Part shown: piece after piece, positions 27,501 through 34,787 of the stretch
How positions within the stretch are numbered: position 1 is the first letter of the stretch
How the letters are laid out: each line of letters starts with the position of its first letter
Assembly (NCBI RefSeq): GCF_000969905.1
Contig: NZ_CP009520.1
Location: 3,906,001 to 3,970,000, forward strand
Direction: 5' to 3'
DNA: 64,000 nt
From: Methanosarcina vacuolata Z-761
GTDB lineage: Archaea; Halobacteriota; Methanosarcinia; Methanosarcinales; Methanosarcinaceae
The notes under the pieces: generated by a model
The model's database searches: none
The model's input: only the letters and a program-made list of their open reading frames with translations
What the model was told of the DNA's origin: nothing
Position numbers and translations under genes: made by a program

Positions 27501-28127
27501 ATGAAAAGCACAGTATATCTTTACGTATTTGACACAATGGCTGACTGGGAAATCGGTTATTTAAGCGCTGAATTAAACTCGGGAAGATTCTATAGAAAAG
27601 AGTCGCAGCCTTTAAGAATAGTCACAGTTGGCATAGATAATACTCCTGTAATTACAATGGGTGGCATAAAAATAATACCTGATATCGGACATGAAGAATT
27701 TATCATTGAAGATGCTGCAGCCCTGATCCTCCCTGGCGGAAATACATGGACAGAACCGATTCACGACCCAATTCTAAAAAAGGCTGAAGAGTGTTTGCAG
27801 AAAGGTGTAGTTGTTGGGGCGATTTGCGGCGCTACAATGGGACTTGCTGAAAAAGGGATGCTGAATAATAGATGGCACACCAGCAATGATCTCGGATTTC
27901 TTAAAATGATGTGTCCAAACTATGCAGGAGAAATGTATTATAAACAAGAACCGGCTGTAACTGACGGAAATCTGATTACTGCTTCCGGAACAGCTTCACT
28001 GGAATTTACTGTTCATGTGTTGAAGAAACTGGACGTATTCTCGCTGGAAACGTTAGATTCATGGTACAATCTTTATCGTACTCAAGAACCGAAATATTTC
28101 TATGAACTAATTAGCTCTATTCAATGA
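27501..28127 (+). CDS. DJ-1/PfpI family protein (class I glutamine amidotransferase-like)
   Basis: 208 residues from ATG 27501; a GTG at 27489 would add four residues. The nucleophile-elbow cysteine is in VVGAICGATMGLAEKG, and the early Asp/Glu pair is in YVFDTMADWEIGYLSAEL. ALILPGGNTW is the phosphate/oxyanion-type loop of the family. The sequence resembles the YdeA/YoaZ-like branch used as putative chaperones, deglycases or amidases; activity cannot be assigned. It is a cytoplasmic single-domain protein of normal length, standing alone between the STAND gene and the convergent PHP gene. Confidence 0.85.
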   Translation: MKSTVYLYVFDTMADWEIGYLSAELNSGRFYRKESQPLRIVTVGIDNTPVITMGGIKIIPDIGHEEFIIEDAAALILPGGNTWTEPIHDPILKKAEECLQKGVVVGAICGATMGLAEKGMLNNRWHTSNDLGFLKMMCPNYAGEMYYKQEPAVTDGNLITASGTASLEFTVHVLKKLDVFSLETLDSWYNLYRTQEPKYFYELISSIQ

Positions 28128-28234
28128 ACTGCAAGAAGTTCATTTAATTTTATAAAGATTGAACTTACACGGTTGAACCAAAAAATCAATATGTTTTAAC
28201 CCTTCAATTGTTGAAAACATTCATTATGCTGGAA

Positions 28235-28909
28235 TTAAGCTTTACGAAACAATTTTTTCCGAATTTTTCGCCTGGCGCTGCCTGACATCTGTTTAAGAAT
28301 GATGGGTGTAGGCGTGTTTTTTCCCGCAGGGGCGACTTTTCCTTCCCTGATTGCTTCCAGTACGGCATCAAGGGTATTTTCCGAGGCATTGATCGTGGTG
28401 TATGCCTGGCCTACCATTTCGGGAATATGAGAATCGCTTCCTGCAACGCCCGGAATTCCAAGCCTCTTTGCCTCGGTTGCAGCTTTTCGGTTGGCTCTAT
28501 TAAAAAGGCAGCGGGAATTGAAGACCTCAATGGCATCAACGTCAAGCCCTTCAAAACTTCCTATCCCGTGAGAACTGCGCTTGAAGGGATGAGGGATAAT
28601 AACCGTGCCTCCGAGTTTCCTGGCTCTATCTATCGTTTCTTCCGGACTCAGATGAGGCTCGATATTCTGGCTGATTCCGAGAACAAGGATATGGCCCTTC
28701 GAAGAACTAACCTCAACCCCGGGAATGACCGTAAGCCCAAGGCCAAGTTCCAGGGCTCTTTTTTCACAGGCAAGCCCGCCTTCCACATTGTCGTGGTCAC
28801 AGATAGCAATCCCGTCAAGCCCTTTTTTACGTGCAGTTTTAAGGATGTCATCATGGCTTGATTTGCTATCTTTTGAATACTCGGAATGTACATGCAGATC
28901 GAATTTCAT
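28235..28909 (-). CDS. PHP-domain phosphoesterase
   Basis: 224 residues. The N-terminal metal-binding motif DLHVHSEYSKDSKSS and the following GIAICDHDNVEGG are characteristic of PHP enzymes. Further ligand motifs are VIPGVEVSSSKGHILVLG, VIIPHPFKR and VAGSDSHIPEMVG, so the full metal site appears intact. The C-terminal end is basic (GSARRKIRKKLF). Stand-alone archaeal PHP proteins of this type hydrolyse phosphoesters such as 3',5'-nucleotide bisphosphate or histidinol phosphate; the substrate cannot be inferred. No ribosome-binding site precedes the ATG and a TATA-like box lies about 28 bases upstream, suggesting a leaderless mRNA. Confidence 0.88.
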   Translation of the reverse strand: MKFDLHVHSEYSKDSKSSHDDILKTARKKGLDGIAICDHDNVEGGLACEKRALELGLGLTVIPGVEVSSSKGHILVLGISQNIEPHLSPEETIDRARKLGGTVIIPHPFKRSSHGIGSFEGLDVDAIEVFNSRCLFNRANRKAATEAKRLGIPGVAGSDSHIPEMVGQAYTTINASENTLDAVLEAIREGKVAPAGKNTPTPIILKQMSGSARRKIRKKLFRKA

Positions 28910-28931
28910 GCTAACAGGAAAATGAGGAATG

Positions 28932-28945
28932 GATTTATATAAATT
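28932..28945 (-). promoter_or_regulatory. Putative TATA box, PHP gene
   Basis: On the minus strand, AAATTTATATAAAT ends about 24 bases before the ATG at 28909. That spacing places transcription start at or within a few bases of the start codon. Confidence 0.5.
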
Positions 28946-28991
28946 TTGAAACGGGAGTCCATCGACATCCGAGTTTATTACAGACCGCAGA

Positions 28992-29080
28992 AAATTTCGT
29001 TTACTTACGGCAGAAAATTTCGTTTACTTACAACAAGAAATTTCGTTTACTTACGACAAGAAATTTCGTTTACTTACGAT
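28992..29080 (-). repeat. 23-bp tandem array upstream of the PHP gene
   Basis: Four units start at 28992, 29015, 29038 and 29061 with exact 23-base spacing. The core AAATTTCGTTTACTTAC is invariant and the linker varies (GGCAGA, AACAAG, GACAAG). It lies upstream of the TATA-like box rather than in the transcript, so it could act as an activator or repressor site array. Confidence 0.85.
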
Positions 29081-29424
29081 CAAATCATGTTTTAAAAACG
29101 AGATAAAAATTATGGAGGAATTGCGAACGGGCCGAAACATAGCAAAAATCTGGTTTTAAGGGTGTAGTTTAGGATATTAGGAGGGTCTGACATTTTCAGT
29201 AAACACCCGTTCGCATGTAAACAAACAACTTCTGGATATAAATATCTTTCGTGAATATACGAACAATATTCAGGTCATACAAAAAACTCCCTGAGAAAAA
29301 GATATTGGAAAACGTTATATTAATATTCCAGTAGTTTTTATAAAATTCAAAAAGCTTTATACTCTTCGGAAAAACCCTGGAGTGATACATATTCTCGGGC
29401 ACAAATCTTAGAGAGGTTTGATCC

Positions 29425-29515
29425 AAACTTTTTCAAAAAAAGTATGATCAAAAACCAGGTCTTTTAGAAATTTCAGACTCAAACTTTTTTTGAAAACGTT
29501 TGATCAAAGACGCAG
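29425..29515 (-). terminator. Tandem hairpins downstream of hflX
   Basis: On the minus strand two copies of GATCAAACGTTTTCAAAAAA-AGTTTG-like sequence follow the hflX stop: one near 29485-29507 and a diverged one near 29423-29450. Each can fold (CAAACGTTTT with AAAAAAGTTTG). The remaining 29081-29420 shows nothing recognisable. Confidence 0.5.
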
Positions 29516-29539
29516 GCTTTTTAGAACATCGAAGCAGAA

Positions 29540-30844
29540 TCACTCACTTCTTTGAGCTTCCTGAGGTTCAAGGAGTGCATGTGCCCGGCTAATTATTTCT
29601 GTTCTTGCTTCATAATCCAGAAAGATTTGCTCTCCGAATTCAACATTGTGCACAATTCCTTCTTCATACAGCCATGAGAGGATTGACATCCCTTTTTCCG
29701 AATTAGGAAGGGAAAGAGAGCAAAAACACCAGGGAGGCAGATGTTTTATTATCTCGTCTTTTAGCGCAGCCATACCTGTGCCTTTTTTCGCAGAAACAAA
29801 GACCGGATTCGGGGCCATATAGCCTATATGATCCATAATGGCTTCAAGCTCGGATTCATTTACCAGATCGGCTTTATTAAGCACGGTAATAATAGGAACT
29901 CCCCGTATCCGGTCCCAGAGAGTATCGTGAGATGTCGAAAGTTTCTGAAGGATCGTTTCGGGTTTTTCGCTTGCATCCACTACCAGGAGTATAAGGTCCG
30001 AGAGAAAAATCTCGTCAAGGGTGGACTTGAAGGCATCGACCAGCCAGTGAGGAAGGTCTTCTATAAAACCCACGGTATCAGTCAAAAGAGCTTTTCGCCC
30101 CCCAAGGTCCAGAGCTCTGGTCATGGGCACAAGCGTTGTAAAAAGCATGTTCTTTGCCTCAACACTTTCATTTACAATTGCGTTGAAAAGCGTGCTTTTT
30201 CCGGCGTTTGTATATCCTGCAAGAGAAATCAAGGAAAAACCTTTCCTGTGCCTTAAGGTCCGCAGGGATTCGTCATCCTTTTCTGCAGATTCAAGCTCAT
30301 TCTGAATTCTTGTTATCCTCTTCTTCAGGTCCTGTTCATAAGAGTCCTCGTAGTCTCCAAGCCCCATGAAGCCTGCCCTTTCCTCCTTTTTAAGGAGAGA
30401 CACAACAGCTCTTGCCCTTGGCACCTCATATCTCAGTCTTGCCAGTTCGACCTGGAGTTTTGAACGGTGGGTAGTTGCTCTTTTTGCAAATATCTCAAGG
30501 ATGAGCTGGAATTTATCGATAACCTGGCATCTGCAGATTTCCGAGATATTGAAGAGCTGGGTTGTAGAGAGCCTGTTATAGAAAATGACTTTCTCTGCAC
30601 CCGCACTCCTAACAAGTTCGGCAAGTTCCTCTATTTTTCCCCGGCCAAGCTGGTATTTTGAATCAGGATTCCTGGTTTGCTTAAGCTCACCGACCGGCAG
30701 GTAACCTGCAGCCTTTGCAAGTTCTCGGAGTTCCTGTAAGAGGTATTCTTCACGTTCAGAGTCCGAATTGGGAATTGTTCTTTTAACGAGAATTACCCTG
30801 TTACCGTTGTCGGATCCGTTATTGGATTTCTGTTCAGTTGAAAT
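29540..30844 (-). CDS. hflX: Ribosome-associated GTPase HflX, apparently with ATT start codon
   Basis: 434 residues if started at ATT 30844-30842. The frame contains clear HflX sequence far upstream of the first ATG/GTG/TTG (GTG at 30424): a glycine-rich GRGKIEELAELVRSAGAE near residue 70-90, then ILEIFAKRATTHRSKLQVEL and LRYEVPRARAVV. The GTPase domain has GYTNAGKSTLFNA, LTDTVGFIEDLPHWL and LNKADL. There is no ATG, GTG or TTG between the in-frame TGA at 30860 and 30424. ATT 30844 is seven bases after GAGG (30855-30852). HflX is normally about 420 residues, so the longer protein is the right size. It overlaps the end of the upstream gene's leader closely (three bases between its stop and the ATT). 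HflX binds or splits 50S-type ribosomes under stress. Confidence 0.85.
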   Translation of the reverse strand: MSTEQKSNNGSDNGNRVILVKRTIPNSDSEREEYLLQELRELAKAAGYLPVGELKQTRNPDSKYQLGRGKIEELAELVRSAGAEKVIFYNRLSTTQLFNISEICRCQVIDKFQLILEIFAKRATTHRSKLQVELARLRYEVPRARAVVSLLKKEERAGFMGLGDYEDSYEQDLKKRITRIQNELESAEKDDESLRTLRHRKGFSLISLAGYTNAGKSTLFNAIVNESVEAKNMLFTTLVPMTRALDLGGRKALLTDTVGFIEDLPHWLVDAFKSTLDEIFLSDLILLVVDASEKPETILQKLSTSHDTLWDRIRGVPIITVLNKADLVNESELEAIMDHIGYMAPNPVFVSAKKGTGMAALKDEIIKHLPPWCFCSLSLPNSEKGMSILSWLYEEGIVHNVEFGEQIFLDYEARTEIISRAHALLEPQEAQRSE

Positions 30845-30846
30845 TC

Positions 30847-31254
30847 TTACGCCTCGATTTCAAGTTCTTTTATCAGTAAATTGCGGGCGCTCAGGGATAT
30901 ATGGTGCACGAGTTCAATCGATTGTCTCTCGGCAATTGATTCCTGATATTTAAAAGCCCTGGAAAACATACTTTCGGTTACCCATTTGGGTTTATTATAC
31001 ATATCCCCCTTTTCTGCCACAATCGTACCCTCAAAGGAAAGCTGGTCAGCCGTGTCCTCGATTAGCTGTACGACGTCCAGCAGGCTGGGGGCTCTTTTTT
31101 GCCAGAGAGGAAGTATTTTGATCTGCTTGATTTTTTCAATATGGCTAGCCGAAACCGTAAGCGCTGCAGCCGCACATACCATATAATACCCTCCTTTAAT
31201 CCTGTGCCTGCCAGAGATGTCTACTGCGATAATATCCCACATATGCTTCACCAT
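30847..31254 (-). CDS. DUF2209-like archaeal protein
   Basis: 135 residues from ATG 31254 (MVKHMWD) or 131 from 31242. The open frame extends back to 31494, but that part overlaps endA in another frame and encodes a repeat-derived Ser/Tyr run, so I exclude it. The core starts WDIIAVDISGRHRIKGGYYMV, an RNase H-like first strand with an Asp, followed by CAAAALTVSASHIEKIKQIK and a final segment ESIELVHHISLSARNLLIKE, approximated from the sequence. The pattern matches the archaeal DUF2209 family as I remember it; function is unknown. It lies between endA and hflX on one strand, with its stop three bases from the proposed hflX start, so the three are probably co-transcribed. Confidence 0.7.
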   Translation of the reverse strand: MVKHMWDIIAVDISGRHRIKGGYYMVCAAAALTVSASHIEKIKQIKILPLWQKRAPSLLDVVQLIEDTADQLSFEGTIVAEKGDMYNKPKWVTESMFSRAFKYQESIAERQSIELVHHISLSARNLLIKELEIEA

Positions 31255-31330
31255 CGGCTGAAAATCTGTTTTTTCATAAAATTCAGAACCGTTAAGATCA
31301 GGGAAACTCCTTCCGGTCAAGTCTGAACTA

Positions 31331-31366
31331 ACACTCGAATAAACACTCGAATAAACACTCGAATAT
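31331..31366 (-). repeat. 12-bp triplicate between endA and the DUF2209-like gene
   Basis: ACACTCGAATAA occurs at 31331, 31343 and 31355. It fills part of the spacer after the endA stop and before the next start, another short array just upstream of a gene. Confidence 0.8.
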
Positions 31367-32419
31367 TTACATCTTTGTCCGGCTGATGTCAAGGTATTCG
31401 ATTTCTTCTCCTTTCTCAACCGCAAAAAGCATTGTTTTCCTGACGCTGTTTGCGAGCCTGACAGCTCCGGACATAACCGGAAGCCTGAATTCAAAATCCG
31501 CAGGAATGGAATTTACAAGATATTCCGAGTGCGGAATTTTTTCTATTGACTCAACCTTTCGGTATACCCTGAAATTCGTCCCGAATTTAAAACCGGTTTT
31601 AACCACATGTCCCGAATCCCTGAGATTTTTATATGCGCTGTACTTTCTCAGGAAAGAGCTCTCAATCTCCGAGGCTTTCTCGACAAACTCGTCAAACGAA
31701 AACACTTTACCTTTCCTGTCCCGAACCGTTATTACGCCTCTTGAAAAGAGGTAAAGGGATTCTACAAGGGAAAGCTGAAGCCTTTCGGAGTCCAGCATTT
31801 TCCCGTAAAAACCCCTTTTATAGAGAGTTTCCGAAGCCTGAGCATCCCAGGCTATTACCCTGTCTTCCAGGAAAGTGGCATCGGCTTTGACAGCAGGATA
31901 TAGCTCAGACATTTCTCCTTCAGGAGCTGCGGTTTTAACCTCATAGAAAGTAAGGTCACTTTCTTCATCCACCACAGCAAGGATAAACTGCTTATGCACG
32001 TTCTCTGCCGAGGTAACTGAGTCCTGAAGAAGTTTTACGGGAAGGAGCTGCCTTTCAGACTGGACATGAACAAAAATGTTTGCCGCACTTTTTCCTGGGT
32101 GGCTGCCTCTGGGATACACCCGGAAATCCGCAGCTGATGGCTGGACATAATATCCCCTTTCTTTAAGGTCCTTATAAACTATGTATTTCAGCTCAAAATT
32201 CGGCTGCCTCAAAGAAGCCTGTTCGAAAAAGGCTCTGAAATCTAGCAGTATGCCTTCGAGTTCGATTTCGAGCTTTCCTCTGGACAGGAGAAAAGCAGCT
32301 TCTACAAGAGAGAGTTCAAGCCCCTCGCCTTTAGGACGCCCGAAGTAACCATTTTTATAAAGTTCGGCTACCGCTTCCTTTCCGGCAAGGACCCGGTCTC
32401 CTTTAAGTTGTGTTTTCAA
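31367..32419 (-). CDS. endA: tRNA-splicing endonuclease EndA, two-repeat (homodimeric) type
   Basis: 350 residues from TTG 32419, which has AGGTGA five bases upstream; an in-frame ATG at 32461 would add 14 untypical residues. The enzyme cuts bulge-helix-bulge introns. The chain contains two copies of the endonuclease fold: the first (about 1-165) has LELSLVEAAFLLSRGKLEI and FRVYPRGSHPGKSAAN-like sequence, the second (about 185-350) has LQLSLVESLYLFSRG, FGTNFRVYRK, the catalytic His in KIPHSEYLVN and the Lys in ANSVRKTMLFAVE. This arrangement is the alpha2 type found in Methanosarcina and other Euryarchaeota. Only the second repeat retains the full catalytic set, as expected. Confidence 0.93.
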   Translation of the reverse strand: MKTQLKGDRVLAGKEAVAELYKNGYFGRPKGEGLELSLVEAAFLLSRGKLEIELEGILLDFRAFFEQASLRQPNFELKYIVYKDLKERGYYVQPSAADFRVYPRGSHPGKSAANIFVHVQSERQLLPVKLLQDSVTSAENVHKQFILAVVDEESDLTFYEVKTAAPEGEMSELYPAVKADATFLEDRVIAWDAQASETLYKRGFYGKMLDSERLQLSLVESLYLFSRGVITVRDRKGKVFSFDEFVEKASEIESSFLRKYSAYKNLRDSGHVVKTGFKFGTNFRVYRKVESIEKIPHSEYLVNSIPADFEFRLPVMSGAVRLANSVRKTMLFAVEKGEEIEYLDISRTKM

Positions 32420-32629
32420 TAGATTCACCTGAGAAGAAAATGAAATGAAAATAGTTGCCAATCTGACTTACTATGATCTGACTTTTTATAAGTTAGTTTG
32501 GTATAATCTAACCTATTATATTTTATTGCAATAAACTGATCTGCTATATTTTAGTTTATTGCGATTTGACATGTATAGTTTAATTTGTTATAATTCAGTT
32601 TTTATAATCTAATCTGTTATAAAGACTTG

Positions 32630-32681
32630 GTACCAAAATATAGTGATGAATGTAAAATTCAAAATCACTAGATTTTGGGAC
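32630..32681. repeat. 52-base palindromic element with CTAGTGAT-family ends
   Basis: GTACCAAAATATAGTGAT at the left and its complement ATCACTAGATTTTGGGAC at the right enclose only 16 bases. The ends match those of the 187-base element at 6166-6352. It lies fifteen bases from the IS boundary. The neighbouring 32462-32629 is AT-rich with repeated TTATA/ATCT patterns and no gene. Confidence 0.65.
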
Positions 32682-32695
32682 AGAGTCGTTTTAAG

Positions 32696-34442
32696 CCTGA
32701 CTTCCGCTTTTTTTAAGCGCATAAATTCAATTTTTCCATAATTTCTTTTTGCTTTCTTGTGAGTTCTGTAACTATTACCTCTCCATTTTGCAGTTCTACT
32801 TTTCTGATCTTCTCAAGCTCTAAAAGTAAACTCTCTACTGTATAATCCTCAATAATTTTTGTTTCCTTCATCATACTCAGTAGCTTCATTCTAATAATTA
32901 GTCCGATAAAGCAGACAAAAATGAATCCCTTTGTTGTTGAATCTTTGTTTGTGTTTAGTGGAAGCGACTGAATATCATTTTTCATTACTTTGAATCCTTT
33001 CTCAACAATATCTCTTTCTCTGTAGTAAGTGAGACATTCTACCCAATCACGTTCTCCATAATAAAAAAGGAAAAACTTCCCCATTCTGTTTATTCTCTGC
33101 GATACTGCATTTTTCTTGATATTGATTTTGAAATGGTCATCTATCTTTTTCCACGAATAGAAACTTGCCATTTCCCTTGCTCTCTCTTTGAACACCTCTG
33201 CCGCATTTCTCCATCCTGGTATTGCTGTTTCTTCCAGTTTTTCCTTCATATCATAAAGACGGGAGTAAAATGTGCTTTTTTCTTCCATTTCTCTCTTTGG
33301 ATCATAGAAACAGTATCCATTGATCTTGAATTCCTTTTCCTCAAGAGTCACTGGCTTTACAAATATTGGTTTTTTGTGAAACTTATGAAGATATTCCGGA
33401 CTTTCGATGTCTTTTTGTACTGAACTCATAAGCTCTTTGACACTTTTAAGTGCCATTGTAGCTGGCATAATAAAAGGAATCTTTTCCCTTACTAATTCCT
33501 CAATGTTTCCCTTGCTGAAAAAGCCTCTATCCATTACCAGTGTATAGTTTTCCATTCCATGAGCTTCTATCTTTTTTAGAGTATTTTTAAGAGTTGTAAC
33601 GTCTACAATACTTCCAGGATAGATGTCATACATCACCGGAATTCCTTTTTCCTTATCCACAATCATGGAGAGATTTATTTGAGGAAGATCGCAATTGTCT
33701 CTATTGTATCCGTATTCAAGAAGATTAATTAGTTGTGAGTAGCTCGATAAACTGGTAAGATCGTACATTAATGTGCGTTTTGTCCCAAGATTTCTAAACA
33801 TTTTACCCATAAACATGGATGGAATGTCGCTATTACCTACTTTTGCAAGTAGATTACTGATGTTTTGACTTTTCAAGGGTAACTCAGGCCACTGGAGAGA
33901 AAGAACAGAATTCTCATACCAGGTTTTAAGGTTATACATAGCTGTAGGACGAATTACACGATTAAGTGCCATTGAAAGTATCATGTTTCTGTCTTTCTCA
34001 TTGAACAGATCACCAAGATACTCTTCAATTTTGAGTTCTTCTACGATTTTTTGCAATGGAAGGAACTCACCATAGTTATAAGCATTTATAGGTTTGCTGG
34101 AAACGAAAGAAGTCTCATCTTGCACGATTTCATCGGAAGAGTTTAATGCGTCACGAACTCTAACAGGTTTACCGTTTATGTTTCTGCCAACATATTTGGA
34201 TTTATGGCGAATTTGTTTCTTTTCCTTATCGTAATAAGGAATATCTTCGTACCAGTACTCAATTCCATTTATTTTCTTGATGCGGAGTGTGGACTTCATG
34301 TGCTTATTATATAAGCACATAAGAGTATATAAAAGTTTTGAATTGTTGTTTGGAAATGAATAAGTTCGCATGCATCTGCACACGAATTAATTGAGCAAAA
34401 TAGGGATACAAGAATTATGCGCTTAAAATTTGGGAATTAAGG
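32696..34442 (-). mobile_element. Complete IS1634-like insertion sequence
   Basis: The element spans 1747 bases. Imperfect terminal inverted repeats of about 28 bases run CCTGACTTCC...TTTTAAGCGCATAA on the left and, reverse complemented, CCTTAATTCC...TTTTAAGCGCATAA on the right; the inner 14 bases are identical. TTTAAG occurs immediately outside both ends (32690-32695 and 34443-34448), a plausible 6-base target duplication. It contains one transposase gene. A second copy begins at 63721 with the same left end. Confidence 0.85.
32713..34299 (-). CDS. IS1634-family-like DDE transposase
   Basis: 528 residues from ATG 34299 (MKSTLRIKKINGIEYWYED), the start also conserved in the second copy at 63866; an upstream in-frame ATG at 34383 lies near the terminal repeat and is less likely. 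A catalytic Asp region is MYDLTSLSSYS, the second is YTLVMDRGFFSKGNIEEL, and the conserved Tyr/Glu element is YYRERDIVEKGFKVMKNDI (Y-x2-R-x3-E-x6-K type), as in IS4/IS1634 transposases. The final stop codon lies inside the terminal inverted repeat. The frame is intact, so the element could be active. Confidence 0.92.
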   Translation of the reverse strand: MKSTLRIKKINGIEYWYEDIPYYDKEKKQIRHKSKYVGRNINGKPVRVRDALNSSDEIVQDETSFVSSKPINAYNYGEFLPLQKIVEELKIEEYLGDLFNEKDRNMILSMALNRVIRPTAMYNLKTWYENSVLSLQWPELPLKSQNISNLLAKVGNSDIPSMFMGKMFRNLGTKRTLMYDLTSLSSYSQLINLLEYGYNRDNCDLPQINLSMIVDKEKGIPVMYDIYPGSIVDVTTLKNTLKKIEAHGMENYTLVMDRGFFSKGNIEELVREKIPFIMPATMALKSVKELMSSVQKDIESPEYLHKFHKKPIFVKPVTLEEKEFKINGYCFYDPKREMEEKSTFYSRLYDMKEKLEETAIPGWRNAAEVFKERAREMASFYSWKKIDDHFKINIKKNAVSQRINRMGKFFLFYYGERDWVECLTYYRERDIVEKGFKVMKNDIQSLPLNTNKDSTTKGFIFVCFIGLIIRMKLLSMMKETKIIEDYTVESLLLELEKIRKVELQNGEVIVTELTRKQKEIMEKLNLCA

Positions 34443-34480
34443 TTTAAGACTTGCTTTTAAAAATATCCAATCTCCTTTAT

Positions 34481-34758
34481 CCTAGATTCGACAGATCGAC
34501 ATTTCATTTTCGATGAGTTTTACTGATGGCGATTTTGGAATGATGTTTCCTTATTGTGTGTAGTTATTAGGTTTACATATGATCTAAACATAATCTCTCA
34601 TACTAAACTTTAATGGAAAAATGATTCAGTGTTTATATGTGTCGTGGGAGTTAAGCTACACGTTACCCAGTTTTAAATTTAATGTAAATTTATTAAATGT
34701 TCAAAAACGATATCATGAAAAATATTTAAATTCCTTATGTCGACCTGCCGAATCTAGG
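34481..34758. repeat. 278-base inverted-repeat element beside the NACHT gene
   Basis: The left end CCTAGATTCGACAGATCGAC(AT) and the right end, reverse complemented, CCTAGATTCGGCAGGTCGAC(AT) match at 20 of 22 positions. The interior is AT-rich with no open frame. It starts 38 bases from the IS end and stops 29 bases before the STAND gene stop codon, so it could be a MITE, a boundary of a mobile island or a structured 3' element. Confidence 0.7.
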
Positions 34759-34787
34759 CTTTATGGTTACATATTAACTATTTAATA

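Noticed and set aside
29196-29426. 76-codon frame between the PHP gene and hflX
   Set aside because: Overlaps hairpin/terminator-like sequence and has no motif.
31255-31494. N-terminal extension of the DUF2209-like gene
   Set aside because: It overlaps endA in another frame and encodes a Ser/Tyr run from the 12-base repeat.
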